Of a DNA stretch of 64,000 nt, positions 1 to 9,532 are shown piece by piece. Origin of the DNA: a candidate division Zixibacteria bacterium HGW-Zixibacteria-1 (GTDB lineage: Bacteria; Zixibacteria; MSB-5A5; GN15; PGXB01); the NCBI GenBank assembly GCA_002838945.1, contig PGXB01000005.1:57389-121388 (forward strand), written 5' to 3'. Numbering within the stretch: position 1 is the stretch's first letter; the number at the start of each line of letters is the position of its first letter. Below the pieces are notes generated by a model. The model had not been told where the DNA came from, ran no database searches, and saw only the letters and a list, made by a program, of their open reading frames with translations. Position numbers and translations under genes: made by a program.

Positions 1-934
1 CCACCCCGGCACCCAGCACGATGAAGGGAATGGTCGGCATTCCGGGAACGATACCGAACAGTATCAGCATCACCGAGGCAATCATGATCGCACGCGGCTG
101 GCCGGTCAGTTGTTTGGCAAGATCGGTGCCCATATTCGAGGTCGAGGCGGTGCGGGTGACAATTATACCGGCTGAAGTCGAGACTATCAGAGCCGGGATC
201 TGTGTCACCAGTCCGTCACCGACCGAAAGCAGCGTGTACATCCGCAGTGCCTCGGAAACCGAATGGCCCTGCATCAGGATGCCGATGACGAATCCGCCGA
301 CAACATTGATCATCGTGATCAAAATGCCGGCGATGGCATCGCCCCTGACAAATTTCGAGGCGCCGTCCATCGCGCCGTAAAAATCGGCCTCGTCGGCGAT
401 TTCCTTACGCCGCGTTTTGGCCTCTGTTTCGTTTATCAAACCGGCGTTGAGATCGGCATCGATCGCCATCTGCTTGCCCGGCATGGCATCCAGAGTGAAG
501 CGGGCGGCCACTTCGGAAATTCTTCCGGCGCCCTTGGTAATCACGACAAACTGAATAATGACCAGGATCATGAAGACGATAAAGCCGACCACGTAGTTGC
601 CCTTGACAACAAAGTTGCCGAAGGAATTGATCACTTCACCGGCATACCCGGTTCCGAGAATCAGACGGGTCGAGGCCACATTGAGCGCCAGTCTCAGCAG
701 GGTAACGATCAAAAGCATCCCCGGGAAAACCGACAGGTCGAGCGGCCGACGGATGTAAAGAGTCGAAAGCAATATTACCAGCGAGAAGGTGATATTGAAG
801 GCCAGGGCGAAATCGAGCAGTCCCGGCGGAATCGGAATAACCAGCACGCCGATAATGGCGATTACCGCCACCGCCAGGATAATATCGGAGCGGCCGGTCA
901 GCTTGCCCAGAAATGAGTTGCCTTCGAGTTCCAT
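1..934 (-). CDS. flhA: Flagellar export protein FlhA, N-terminal part (runs off window)
   Basis: FlhA is the large inner-membrane subunit of the flagellar type III export gate. About 311 residues are present, from ATG at 934 to the window edge. The translation shows the usual N-terminal run of membrane helices, the family motif [15 protein letters not shown] near residue 65-80, and the cytosolic FHIPEP loop with charged residues between helices. The C-terminal cytoplasmic domain lies outside the window. The start codon shares one base with the flhB stop (TAATG), so the two are translationally coupled. Identity is secure; only the length is unknown. Confidence 0.95.
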   Translation of the reverse strand, partial: MELEGNSFLGKLTGRSDIILAVAVIAIIGVLVIPIPPGLLDFALAFNITFSLVILLSTLYIRRPLDLSVFPGMLLIVTLLRLALNVASTRLILGTGYAGEVINSFGNFVVKGNYVVGFIVFMILVIIQFVVITKGAGRISEVAARFTLDAMPGKQMAIDADLNAGLINETEAKTRRKEIADEADFYGAMDGASKFVRGDAIAGILITMINVVGGFVIGILMQGHSVSEALRMYTLLSVGDGLVTQIPALIVSTSAGIIVTRTASTSNMGTDLAKQLTGQPRAIMIASVMLILFGIVPGMPTIPFIVLGAGV

Positions 935-2004
935 TATACCATCGTCTCCTGCTTAAGCCGGTAAACGTAAGCGAGCACTTCGGCCACCGCCCGGTACAGC
1001 TTGCCCGGAACATATGAGCCGATCTCGCACATATTGAACAGCGCCCGGGCCAGCGGCTTGTTTTCCACAACCGGAATATTCGCTTCCCGCGCGATTTCTT
1101 TAATCTTCTCAGCAATCAGCCGTTCACCCTTGGCGACAACCATCGGGGCTTCCATTTCCGTCTGATCATATTTCAGGGCCACCGCGATATGCGTCGGGTT
1201 GGTGATGACCACATCGGCTTTCGGAATTTCCTGCATCATGCGGCGGCGCGACATCTCGCGCTGTATCTGCCTGACGCGTGATTTTGTCTGCGGCGATCCC
1301 TCGGTATCCTTGAATTCGTCACGCAGATCCTGCTTGCTCATCCTGATCGACTTTTCGAAATCATATTTCTGGTAGCCGTAATCAAGCAGGGCCAGAAAAA
1401 GAATGGCGGCGCCGATCTGCAGCGTGGTCTTGAGCGCCATAAGGCCCATGGCTCCGGCAAACTCGGCGATGGACTTGTCGGACATGGTGAAAAAGCTGTC
1501 GATTTGCGACTTGATTGAGAAATATCCGACGGTGCCGATCACAATCAGCTTGGCAACATCGCGGACCAGTTGAAACAAGGTGCGGCTCGAAAACAACCGC
1601 TTGATGCCGCTGGTCATGTTCAACTTGTCAAGCTTGGGTTCCAGCGGTTTTCCTGTGAAGAGGATGCCGACCTGAAGAACGTTAATACCATAAGCGATCA
1701 GGGCCAGAACGATCAAAAGAGGTCCCATCATCAGGAAGAAAGTCATGATGTTGGAAGCCAGCAGCGCCTGCAGGGAATCGAAATCGGTGCGGATATTCGG
1801 AGCCTCGGTGAAAATATATCCCATGTAATCCTTCATTTGATTGACCATAAGCGGGCCGACCAGATAAAGGGTGACAATGCCAAGGCAAAGAATAACCGCC
1901 GAATTCAATTCCTGTGAGCGGGCGACTCGACCCTCTTCGCGCGCCTTCTGGCGGCGGCGTGGGGTCGCTCGCTCGTTTCGTTCCTGAAAGCTGTCTTCTG
2001 CCAT
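934..2004 (-). CDS. flhB: Flagellar export switch protein FlhB
   Basis: FlhB sits in the flagellar export gate and switches substrate class from rod/hook to filament after self-cleavage. At 356 residues it has the family's normal length. The N-terminus is a charged cytosolic stretch, followed by four membrane helices to about residue 210, then the cytoplasmic FlhBC domain. The autocleavage motif NPTH is intact at about residue 269, inside [17 protein letters not shown]. It lies four bases after fliR and overlaps flhA by one base, in the standard fliR-flhB-flhA order. Confidence 0.97.
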   Translation of the reverse strand: MAEDSFQERNERATPRRRQKAREEGRVARSQELNSAVILCLGIVTLYLVGPLMVNQMKDYMGYIFTEAPNIRTDFDSLQALLASNIMTFFLMMGPLLIVLALIAYGINVLQVGILFTGKPLEPKLDKLNMTSGIKRLFSSRTLFQLVRDVAKLIVIGTVGYFSIKSQIDSFFTMSDKSIAEFAGAMGLMALKTTLQIGAAILFLALLDYGYQKYDFEKSIRMSKQDLRDEFKDTEGSPQTKSRVRQIQREMSRRRMMQEIPKADVVITNPTHIAVALKYDQTEMEAPMVVAKGERLIAEKIKEIAREANIPVVENKPLARALFNMCEIGSYVPGKLYRAVAEVLAYVYRLKQETMV

Positions 2005-2008
2005 CTTC

Positions 2009-2800
2009 TTAACTCACGGACCCGATGTTATAAAGTATTTTGGTCACTTCCCCGTCGAGGAAGTAAACCGTCTTTTCAATCATGTATCTGAATACCGGCA
2101 GAGCCGCCGCCAGTATAAAAAGTCCGATGCCGATTTTGACCGGAATGCCGACAATAAAGATGTTCATCTGAGGAACCGTCCGCGCCACTACACCAAGCGC
2201 CACTTCGGTCAGGAAAAGAGTTATCATGACCGGAGCCGCCAGCTTGACGGCAATCGTAAAAACATAAGCGCTGACACGAATCAACTGCTCCCCGGCCGGC
2301 CCGGTAAAATTGAAAACACCGACCGGAACCAGTTTATAGCTGTCGGAGAAGGCCGAAAGAATGGCATGATGACCGTCAATTGTCAGAAAAATCAGGACGG
2401 CCATAACATACCAGAATTCCCCTATGACCGAAGTCTGGGAATTGGTTTCCGGATCCAGAACGTTGGCAATAATAAGCCCGATCTGGTAACCGACTATATT
2501 GCCCGCCATCCTGACGCCGACAAATAACAGCGAAAATAGTAATCCGATTATAAATCCGACCAGCATCTCCTTGGCCGCCAAAAGGGCCAGCAACCAAACC
2601 GATTCGATAACCGGAACCTGGTCCATGGATACAAGCGGTATCAATATGACAGCCAGCATGATAGCCAGACCGGCCCGAACCATGACCGGGATCGATTTAT
2701 GGCCCAGAATCGGTGAAATCAAAAATAATCCGGCGGAGCGGAAGAGTATCAGAAGGAAGACTTGAAGTTTTGCAGTTCCGAATGTTAGAAAGTCAAACAA
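2009..2800 (-). CDS. fliR: Flagellar export protein FliR
   Basis: FliR is a membrane component of the export gate core with FliP and FliQ. The 263-residue product begins MFDFLTFGTAKLQVFLL, matching the family N-terminus, and has about six hydrophobic helices. The start is a TTG codon preceded by an AGGCAGGA-like ribosome binding site. Unlike most fli clusters, fliR does not follow fliQ directly: 198 bases separate them, so fliR-flhB-flhA may be a separate transcription unit. Confidence 0.95.
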   Translation of the reverse strand: MFDFLTFGTAKLQVFLLILFRSAGLFLISPILGHKSIPVMVRAGLAIMLAVILIPLVSMDQVPVIESVWLLALLAAKEMLVGFIIGLLFSLLFVGVRMAGNIVGYQIGLIIANVLDPETNSQTSVIGEFWYVMAVLIFLTIDGHHAILSAFSDSYKLVPVGVFNFTGPAGEQLIRVSAYVFTIAVKLAAPVMITLFLTEVALGVVARTVPQMNIFIVGIPVKIGIGLFILAAALPVFRYMIEKTVYFLDGEVTKILYNIGSVS

Positions 2801-2998
2801 TTTATCCTGCCTAGATTACGGGTTACTCGTCAATACTTTAATCAAGCTTTATGCCAACCCGTAACAAGGTCGCAAAATTATTATATTTTATTGATTTACA
2901 ACGACTTATATAAATTTAGAAATCAGAGAAAAGACCTGTTTTGGGCAGGCTGCGGAAAGGATTACCCGATGACCGGGAAAATAATTCAAGACGCCTCC
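2801..2998 (-). promoter_or_regulatory. AT-rich leader between fliQ and fliR with 9-bp inverted repeat
   Basis: This AT-rich gap breaks an otherwise tight cluster. It holds a perfect inverted repeat, TTACGGGTT at 2816-2824 and AACCCGTAA at 2856-2864, with 31 bases between the arms. Inside the loop, read on the minus strand, is TTGGCATAAAGCTTGAT, which resembles a sigma-54 site but lacks the C of the -12 GC. No tRNA or ORF of note was seen. A regulatory hairpin or a decayed promoter are both possible. Confidence 0.45.
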
Positions 2999-3262
2999 TT
3001 ATAAAGTGGGTATTATCCCGAATAAACGAATGGTAAACTCCGTCACGACATTTATAATCCAGGGTAAAAAGATAATCAGCGAAACCGCCACCACAACGAT
3101 TTTTGGAATAAATGTCAGGGTCATCTCATGAACCTGGGTAATCGCCTGCAAAATCGAGATGACTAAACCGATTAGCAGTCCCGAAAGCAGCATCGGCGCC
3201 GATACCAGCAACATCGTCAGAACCGCATCGCGGCCGATAGATACAACCATTTCCGGTGTCAT
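2999..3262 (-). CDS. fliQ: Flagellar export protein FliQ
   Basis: FliQ is a small two-helix subunit of the flagellar export gate. The 87-residue product has the family start MTPEMVVSIGRDAVLTML and two long hydrophobic segments separated by a short charged loop carrying the TQVHEMTLTFIPKI motif. Length and motif are both typical. It follows fliP by 13 bases. Confidence 0.96.
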   Translation of the reverse strand: MTPEMVVSIGRDAVLTMLLVSAPMLLSGLLIGLVISILQAITQVHEMTLTFIPKIVVVAVSLIIFLPWIINVVTEFTIRLFGIIPTL

Positions 3263-3275
3263 AATTCATTACCCC

Positions 3276-4025
3276 TCAATAAAATGATCCGACCAGCGAT
3301 TTCACCAGCAAATACCAGCCATCGACCAGGATGAACAGCAAAATCTTGAACGGCAAAGCCACAATAATCGGCGGCAACATCATCATACCCATCGACATCA
3401 GAACCGAGGATACAATCATATCGATTATCAAAAACGGTACGAATATCAGAAAGGAAATTTGAAACGCAATTCGCAGTTCCGAGATGACAAAACCGGGGAT
3501 CAAGACGTGAAGCGGAACATCTTCCGGCTTCTCGGGCGGTTCCATTCCGGCCAGTTCAATAAACAGGCCCAGGTCCTTTTCGCGGGTCTGCTCCAGCATA
3601 AATTGCTTGAATGGCGCAATACCCTTTTCAAATGCCTCATCCCGGCTGATTTGCTCATCAAGATACGGTTTCAGACCTTCATCATACGCTTTATTGGCCA
3701 TGGGGCTGACAATGAAAAAAGTCAAAATAAGCGCCAGTCCGATTAAGAGCTGATTCGGCGGCAGTTGCTGTGTCCCGATCGCCTGACGCAGAAAACCGAG
3801 GACAACCACGATTCTGACGAATGATGTCATCATCAGGATAATCGAAGGCGCCAGCGTCAGGACCGTCAGCATCAGGACTATTTGCAATGTTGCCGAGAGA
3901 TCTTTGGGGCTGGTTGATTCCCCCAACTCGACCGAAACTTTGGGAATGGCCTGTGCCTCAGCGGCGACAGCCATGATGATTACCGTCAGTATTACATAGA
4001 CGGCAAGACGTAATATGCCTTTCAT
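3276..4025 (-). CDS. fliP: Flagellar export protein FliP
   Basis: FliP forms the core of the export gate with FliQ and FliR. The 249-residue protein has a cleavable-type signal sequence (about residues 1-24, ending AEA), then the FliP body with motifs MMTSFVRIVVVLGFLRQA and a C-terminal pair of helices ending in a conserved GWYLL region. It precedes fliQ closely and follows fliO by 55 bases. Confidence 0.97.
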   Translation of the reverse strand: MKGILRLAVYVILTVIIMAVAAEAQAIPKVSVELGESTSPKDLSATLQIVLMLTVLTLAPSIILMMTSFVRIVVVLGFLRQAIGTQQLPPNQLLIGLALILTFFIVSPMANKAYDEGLKPYLDEQISRDEAFEKGIAPFKQFMLEQTREKDLGLFIELAGMEPPEKPEDVPLHVLIPGFVISELRIAFQISFLIFVPFLIIDMIVSSVLMSMGMMMLPPIIVALPFKILLFILVDGWYLLVKSLVGSFY

Positions 4026-4080
4026 TTCAATCCTATGAACTTTCTAAAATCCTATTTATCCGGCATCCTGCCGGAAATAA

Positions 4081-4668
4081 TTACAGGGCCGCTTGCGGCC
4101 TGTTTCCATCTTCGGCAGCCTGAAGTGTCTTCAACTTTCCAATGTTAAGACTCATCAGCCTGTCTTTGGCATCTTTCATGATGCCGGCAAAACCGGACGT
4201 CGGCTTTTCGACCGCAAACTCGGCCAGGACCTTCGATGTTTGCTCGCCATCCAGTTCAGCCAGAACATTGATTCCCGAATCGGCCACGCCGATCAAAACG
4301 GCGCGGTCGGCAAAGCGAATCAATGACACCGATTTTTTCTGCGCCACATAGGTTGTTTCAAGAACCTCGATGATATTATGCTGCTTATTGCCGGAGAGCT
4401 TGTTGCCCATCATCCGCCGCAGAAGATAAAGAAAACCGTAAATCCCGGCCACGACCGCCATCAATGCGGCCATCAGCTTGGCCAGGGACCAGAAAACCGA
4501 CTCATTCAGAACCGTCGCCGGCTTGGTACTGGCGGCGGCGACATCGGCTCCATCAGTCTTTAAAACATCATTAGCCGAAACATCCCCGAATTTCGATATC
4601 AACAGGGCCGATGAGACAATGATTATAATGAACATAATCAGCAGAATTTTCTTATTCTTGCGGCTCAT
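4081..4668 (-). CDS. fliO: Flagellar biosynthesis protein FliO
   Basis: FliO assists assembly of FliP into the export gate. The family is poorly conserved, and the call rests on position (fliN-fliO-fliP), a membrane helix near residue 60-85 followed by the basic stretch YLLRRMM, and the cytosolic FliO-type segment with IIEVLETTYVAQKKSVSLIR. An extra N-terminal hydrophobic segment (about residues 7-25) is probably a signal anchor. The start overlaps the end of fliN by four bases. Confidence 0.88.
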   Translation of the reverse strand: MSRKNKKILLIMFIIIIVSSALLISKFGDVSANDVLKTDGADVAAASTKPATVLNESVFWSLAKLMAALMAVVAGIYGFLYLLRRMMGNKLSGNKQHNIIEVLETTYVAQKKSVSLIRFADRAVLIGVADSGINVLAELDGEQTSKVLAEFAVEKPTSGFAGIMKDAKDRLMSLNIGKLKTLQAAEDGNRPQAAL

Positions 4669-5270
4669 TGCAGGTTCTTCAACCTTTCTTCCGGCGAGAT
4701 CAACTGCGTGATTCGCAAACCGAAATTTTCTTCGACAACAACAACTTCGCCCCGGGCAACCTTTTTCTGATTTACCAGAAGATCGACCGGCTCGCCGACC
4801 AGCTTATCCAGCTCGACAATCGAGCCCGGCCCCAGGGACAGAATATCTGAGATATTCATCCGGGTGCGCCCCAGTTCGATCGAAACCGGCAACTCGACGT
4901 CCATGAGAAGTTCGATATTGCGGCTTCCATGCTGCTCGGAATCGGCGGAAAGCTGCTGAAAATCCGCCTGCTTGATGACCGGCTGTCCCTCGGACGCGTT
5001 CAGGCCATTGAGCGTCAATTCCTCCTCGACCGCCCTCTGCATGGCCGATTCGACATCCTCAGTACTCAACAGGTCGGCGCCGTCCGGCTCGTTGTCCCCG
5101 CCTTCATCCGGCATATCTATGGAATCACCTTTGGCGGCACCCTGATCTGCCGCCGGAAGGCCGGAGTCCGGAGTCTCCGCCATATTTTCGGGCGGGATCC
5201 CTTTGCCGCCGGCAGCTTCATCCGATGGGCTTCCGTTCATGGGCAGCTCAATCCCGTTTTTTTCATCCAT
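4665..5270 (-). CDS. fliN: Flagellar motor switch protein FliN with acidic N-terminal extension
   Basis: FliN forms the lower C-ring of the motor switch with FliM. The C-terminal SpoA domain (about residues 118-198) is clear: LLMDVELPVSIELGRTRM, then LGPGSIVELDKLVGEPVDLL and EENFGLRITQLISPEER. The first 110 residues are an Asp/Glu/Gly-rich, probably disordered stretch absent from short FliN proteins of about 100-140 residues. It is not a full FliY, since no CheC-like phosphatase motif is visible. It lies between fliM and fliO, overlapping the latter. Confidence 0.93.
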   Translation of the reverse strand: MDEKNGIELPMNGSPSDEAAGGKGIPPENMAETPDSGLPAADQGAAKGDSIDMPDEGGDNEPDGADLLSTEDVESAMQRAVEEELTLNGLNASEGQPVIKQADFQQLSADSEQHGSRNIELLMDVELPVSIELGRTRMNISDILSLGPGSIVELDKLVGEPVDLLVNQKKVARGEVVVVEENFGLRITQLISPEERLKNLQ

Positions 5271-5273
5271 GTT

Positions 5274-6272
5274 TTATAACTCCTTTGTTATTACCGGATA
5301 TATTTCGGTAACCTGTCCGGCCCGGCGTTTTCCGAGAAGACCGGCCTGGCAATAAAATTTCTTTCTGTTGTTCACGAGCAGTTCCGCCGACTCGTTGATT
5401 TTGGCATCGGTCGCAATTATATCTCCGACTTTCAAACTGAGAAAGTCCTTCATTTTCAGATGTGTCCTGGCCAGCAGAATCGAGATCTCAACCTTGATTT
5501 CCTGCAGGTTTTGCCTGTTCGCGTCCGTCGCCGCTTCGACCGATCTCTTTTTGGTCGCATCGATCCAGTTCTGGGCGGAAAGCCGCGCTATCACCGGCTC
5601 GAGCGATACATACGGATAACAAATCGTCAGCAAGCCGGTCGCCTTGAACAGTTTCAACTGCAGCGAAACCACAATAACCGTTTCACCTGAAGGGACAATC
5701 TGAATGAACTGCGGGTTGGTTTCGAGTGACTTCTCTTCGATTACTATCGGCGCAATATTATTCCATGACTTTTCGAGATCCTGGTAAAGCTTTTTGGTCA
5801 CTTTGGCCAGCACCGCTTTTTCTATCCCGGTCAATTCGCGCTCGATCTCGAGCATTTTCTCCCCGCCGCCGAAAATCCGGTCGATAAAGGCAAACGACAG
5901 CGAGGGGTTGAAATCGAGCACGCAAAGCCCTTCGAGCGGCTGTGCCGAAAAAGTGTAGGTGCAGGATGGCGTCACCAGCGACATTATATATTCCGAATAG
6001 TTGATCTGATCGACCGAGACGAGGTCCACATCAACCATAGTCCGGAACATTGCCGACAGCGTGGAACTGACATGCCCGGCGAAGTTGTCATGCATATTTT
6101 CAAGCGTCCGCAACTGGTCCTTGGAGACCCGGTTGGGATGCTTGAAGTCATACGTATGGACGGTCTGCGTCGTCCCGTCATTCATCACCGGCGCCGGATT
6201 CGGCTGCCCCGGATTCGACGACACCGTCGTCAGCAGGGCATCAATCTCATCCTGTGTCAGAATCTTTGCCAA
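5274..6272 (-). CDS. fliM: Flagellar motor switch protein FliM
   Basis: FliM is the C-ring protein that binds phosphorylated CheY and sets rotation direction. The 332-residue protein starts with the CheY-binding peptide LTQDEIDALLTTVS, followed by a CheC-like middle domain and a C-terminal SpoA domain (about residues 255-325, including VKVEISILLARTHLKMKDFL). Length is typical. It follows fliL and precedes fliN by three bases. Confidence 0.97.
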   Translation of the reverse strand: MAKILTQDEIDALLTTVSSNPGQPNPAPVMNDGTTQTVHTYDFKHPNRVSKDQLRTLENMHDNFAGHVSSTLSAMFRTMVDVDLVSVDQINYSEYIMSLVTPSCTYTFSAQPLEGLCVLDFNPSLSFAFIDRIFGGGEKMLEIERELTGIEKAVLAKVTKKLYQDLEKSWNNIAPIVIEEKSLETNPQFIQIVPSGETVIVVSLQLKLFKATGLLTICYPYVSLEPVIARLSAQNWIDATKKRSVEAATDANRQNLQEIKVEISILLARTHLKMKDFLSLKVGDIIATDAKINESAELLVNNRKKFYCQAGLLGKRRAGQVTEIYPVITKEL

Positions 6273-6290
6273 AATCTTCCTCCTGCCCTA

Positions 6291-6821
6291 TTACTGCAGA
6301 ATAAAATCGGTAAAGTAAACCGCCGCCAGTTCATCGGTCTGCATCAACTGCTCGACGCGCTTCTTGATCTGATAGCGGGTGATTTCCTTCTCCTTGGGAT
6401 CGGAAAGCTGCTCGATCGTCTTAGATCCGAGAATCGTTATTAAGGCATCCTTGATAACCGGCTCTCGTTTCTCGAACTGCAGAACCGTTTCATGCGTGCC
6501 GATCTCGAATCCAATCGAAATCGAAAGAAACCTGGTGCCGCCGGTTCCTGCCGGATTCACAATAATATCTTGCATCATGAACATCTCGGTGGCGGTGAAC
6601 TGTTTCTTCTTGTTTTCCTTCTTATCGTCCTTCTTTTCTTCGGAGGAAACAGGGTCGGATGACTTCAAGTACTTCGTTCCGGCGAAATACCCACCGGCCG
6701 CCATGACAACGACAACAGCCAGGTAAATCAGCCATGGTTTCTTCTTTCCGGATCCCCCGACCTGGCCTTCACCTTCTGCAAGACCGCTTTCGTCGGGATT
6801 TAACCTGTCATCAATAGGCAT
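6291..6821 (-). CDS. fliL: Flagellar basal body-associated protein FliL
   Basis: FliL is a single-pass protein that rings the stator units. The 176-residue product has a short cytosolic head, one membrane helix at about residues 30-48 (WLIYLAVVVVMAAGGYFAG), a lysine-rich linker, and a periplasmic domain ending in the family-like EQLMQTDELAAVYFTDFILQ region. No motA/motB pair is nearby, although such genes often sit between flbD and fliL. Confidence 0.93.
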   Translation of the reverse strand: MPIDDRLNPDESGLAEGEGQVGGSGKKKPWLIYLAVVVVMAAGGYFAGTKYLKSSDPVSSEEKKDDKKENKKKQFTATEMFMMQDIIVNPAGTGGTRFLSISIGFEIGTHETVLQFEKREPVIKDALITILGSKTIEQLSDPKEKEITRYQIKKRVEQLMQTDELAAVYFTDFILQ

Positions 6822-6836
6822 CTGGCAATCTCCCCT

Positions 6837-7055
6837 TTATTCCTGTTTCTCGCCGCGCCCCGCCTTCCATTCGATATTGGAAGACATTTTGCGAAATGCG
6901 GCCACTCTTTTTATGATCTCATCGGGTGTCTCCCGAACCATAATCTTTTTGCCGTCGATCAGGCTGATTATGGTATCGGGAGTTGACTCGATAAATTCGA
7001 TCAGGTCATCGTTGATGACGATTTCCTGATCATTTAATTTCGTAAGGCGTATCAT
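6837..7055 (-). CDS. flbD: FlbD/SwrD family flagellar protein
   Basis: This 72-residue protein matches the small FlbD (SwrD) family usually found right after flgE: it starts MIRLTKLNDQEIVINDDLIE and has the conserved STPDTIISLIDGKKIMVRE core. In Bacillus SwrD raises stator torque; the role here is assumed by analogy. It is unrelated to the Caulobacter regulator of the same name. It sits 14 bases after flgE and 15 before fliL. Confidence 0.9.
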   Translation of the reverse strand: MIRLTKLNDQEIVINDDLIEFIESTPDTIISLIDGKKIMVRETPDEIIKRVAAFRKMSSNIEWKAGRGEKQE

Positions 7056-7069
7056 CTAATATCCAATCA

Positions 7070-9043
7070 CTATCTCTTCAGATTGACCAGTTCCTCAAGC
7101 ATCTGATCCGAAGTCGTAATAATTCTGGCATTGGCCTGATAACCTCTCTGGGCCGTAATCATGTTGGTGAACTCTGAGGCAATATCCACCGATGATGCCT
7201 CGAGAGCGCCCGATGAAATCGTGCCCGAGATCGTCTCGCCGGCAACACCGATAATCGGCTCACCGGAGTTGGCCGAAGTCTGATACAGCGATTGTCCCGC
7301 CTTTATCAAACCGGCCTGGTTGTTGAAATCGGCCAAAACAATCTGCGCCAGAACCCGGCTGACACCATTGGTAAATATGCCGAAGATGTTTCCGGACTGG
7401 TCGAATGATATCTTATCCAGAATTCCCAGGCCATGCCCGTTCTGGTTGAGCACCGAGGCGGTATGCGCCGAGGCGAAACCGGTCAGACCGTCATATTGCC
7501 CGGCTGATCCGGCATCGATCCCGACATTGACCATATCGGCCCCGTTATTCGGGTCGAAGGTCAATGAGGTGGCGCCGCCGATATACTCGAACGAAAACAG
7601 CGAGCCGTCGGGATTAAACTCGATCGTTCCGCTGCCGCCGCCCGTGATTATTTCATTACCGAGGAATGATGCCGACCAGGTCCATTGATTTTTCTCGACG
7701 GATTTAAGAAATTCGAGCGTCAGCGTGTGCTTGCCGCCCTGCGAATCATAAACCGTCGTCGACATGGCATGCGTCGTATCATCGGTCTCAATCGTGGCCG
7801 TGCCGGCGCTGAGGCCGCTGAGAGCTTCAATCTCGACACCGCCGCCGCCGAGCCCCTCGATTCCCATCGCGAGACCGGTGTTCGAGTCAATCAGGATGTT
7901 CAGATTGATCGGCGGCTGGATGCGGCCGCTGGTCGGGTCGAAAACATCCGTGCATACAAAAGTATGATCGGTGCCGTTGTTGATTAGCTGTGTCGTTCCG
8001 TCAGGAACCCCAAACAACACCCCGACAATATTACCGGAGGTGTTCAGTCCCATCGGATCGACCGTAACCTGGGATGTCGATAACTCGATATTGTAATCGG
8101 TTCCGGCTCCCGCTTTGGTTCGGGTCAACTGTATTTCGCCGCCAACCAGTTCGGCCTTGATGCCGCTGATCTGATTGATGGCATTGATAAGGTCATTAAC
8201 CGTCGAATTTATTGACGCCACCGAGACTATTTCAACCAGGGTTCCATTATCGCGTGAGATGGTGAACCCGGATACATCGGTTACCCCCAGACTGGCCAAT
8301 GTCATATTGCCCGATAACACCGTGCCTGGTGCACCACTGATGTTATTGCCGACATTGGTTCCCGCCCAATTCGAATTCGTGGCCTGATTGCCGACTATGG
8401 TCAGCGTATGAACGCCGCCAGCGCCGTCAACTGTCGGAGTGTTCGATACCGTCGTAATACTGGTCGCCCCGGCGGAAATAAGGTGGGCGTTCGAATCCGT
8501 GGCCACTGAATTTAAATTATTGCCGAGCGTAATCATGGTCGTCGGCTGGGCCGGATCCTGCTGCCCGAACGGCATGGTGATGTTACCGATCGTCGCCGTT
8601 GACGGAATATTGCCTTCAGCATCCGCCATGCGGCCCTGGACAAACAGCCCGGTGGCCGGATCGACCAGATTGGAATTGGCGTCAAAGCCAAAAGCACCGG
8701 CTCGCGTGAAATACTGACCGGTATTATTGGACAGTACAAAGAAACCCGAACCCTGAATGGCCAGGTCGGTGATCTGCCCCGTCGTCTCCAGACCGCCCTG
8801 TTGAAAAACATTGTCGATCGTGGAAACGGTCATACCCAGTCCAAGCTGGACCGGGTTGGTTCCGCCGGATATTTCCGACGGCCGTCCGGCGCCTTTGAAC
8901 GTCTGTACCAGCGCCTCACGGAATGTAACACGGCCGCCTTTGAAACCGATCGTGTTGACATTGGCAATATTATTGCCGATTACATTCATCTTGACCTGGT
9001 GGTTCCGTAGTCCCGAAACCCCGGCAAACAATGATGCCATCAT
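7070..9043 (-). CDS. flgE: Flagellar hook protein FlgE, long form
   Basis: FlgE polymerises into the hook. Both conserved ends are present: the N-terminal rod-type domain with VIGNNIANVNTIGFKGGR and the C-terminal MITAQRGYQANARIITTSDQ. At 657 residues it is much longer than the enteric protein of about 400; the extra length lies in the variable, Gly/Thr-rich surface domains between about residues 140 and 480. A strong AAGGAGG site precedes the ATG. A 96-base gap with a hairpin separates it from the gene upstream. Confidence 0.96.
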   Translation of the reverse strand: MMASLFAGVSGLRNHQVKMNVIGNNIANVNTIGFKGGRVTFREALVQTFKGAGRPSEISGGTNPVQLGLGMTVSTIDNVFQQGGLETTGQITDLAIQGSGFFVLSNNTGQYFTRAGAFGFDANSNLVDPATGLFVQGRMADAEGNIPSTATIGNITMPFGQQDPAQPTTMITLGNNLNSVATDSNAHLISAGATSITTVSNTPTVDGAGGVHTLTIVGNQATNSNWAGTNVGNNISGAPGTVLSGNMTLASLGVTDVSGFTISRDNGTLVEIVSVASINSTVNDLINAINQISGIKAELVGGEIQLTRTKAGAGTDYNIELSTSQVTVDPMGLNTSGNIVGVLFGVPDGTTQLINNGTDHTFVCTDVFDPTSGRIQPPINLNILIDSNTGLAMGIEGLGGGGVEIEALSGLSAGTATIETDDTTHAMSTTVYDSQGGKHTLTLEFLKSVEKNQWTWSASFLGNEIITGGGSGTIEFNPDGSLFSFEYIGGATSLTFDPNNGADMVNVGIDAGSAGQYDGLTGFASAHTASVLNQNGHGLGILDKISFDQSGNIFGIFTNGVSRVLAQIVLADFNNQAGLIKAGQSLYQTSANSGEPIIGVAGETISGTISSGALEASSVDIASEFTNMITAQRGYQANARIITTSDQMLEELVNLKR

Positions 9044-9077
9044 AACTTTACATCCTCCTTACCTGAAGGCAAGGCCT

Positions 9078-9095
9078 CCCCGTCTCGATACGGGG
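9078..9095. repeat. Hairpin upstream of flgE
   Basis: CCCCGT at 9078-9083 pairs with ACGGGG at 9090-9095 around a six-base loop. It lies in the only sizeable gap (9044-9139) of the upper flagellar run, without a following T tract, so it is more likely an mRNA processing or stability element before the highly expressed hook gene than a terminator. Confidence 0.5.
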
Positions 9096-9139
9096 TCCAG
9101 CCCTGATTACTGTTATTATTATTTCTCATTATTTCATCC

Positions 9140-9529
9140 TTAAAGAATCACCGCCGAATCAATCGAAGTGAAAACTCCCTCCTGCAAATTGGCCCGGCTG
9201 AAGGCCGAAATTATAGTGCGTGTCGGGATCGAGGCGACATAGGCCGCATCCTCGTCAAGAATCAGCGTGTCCTTCGATCCTTTGACCGCCGCCTTGTCAA
9301 TCGCCTGTGACAACTGAGCGAGTTTTTCGTCCGAGAGTTCGATCCCGCGCGAAAACATTCTCTGCTGGGCATGCTTGGAGAACCTGATATCGCTCGCCTT
9401 GGCCATTTCCTGAGAAAAGGTCTCCTTGAACGTGCCGGCCGTCTTGCCCGTGTTAGCGGGCTGATTGACGTTGTTGCGGTTGACAATCTCCAGCAGTTTA
9501 ACTTCACGATTGAAATCAGTGACTCTCAT
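9140..9529 (-). CDS. Flagellar operon protein (flg_new / TIGR02530 type)
   Basis: This 129-residue protein matches the small conserved family found between flgD and flgE in many phyla, of unknown biochemical role. The core motif DIRFSKHAQQRMFSRGIELS is followed by an EDAAYVASIPTRTIISA segment, which is the diagnostic part. It starts four bases after the flgD stop. A link to hook assembly is inferred from its constant position. Confidence 0.88.
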   Translation of the reverse strand: MRVTDFNREVKLLEIVNRNNVNQPANTGKTAGTFKETFSQEMAKASDIRFSKHAQQRMFSRGIELSDEKLAQLSQAIDKAAVKGSKDTLILDEDAAYVASIPTRTIISAFSRANLQEGVFTSIDSAVIL

Positions 9530-9532
9530 TTC

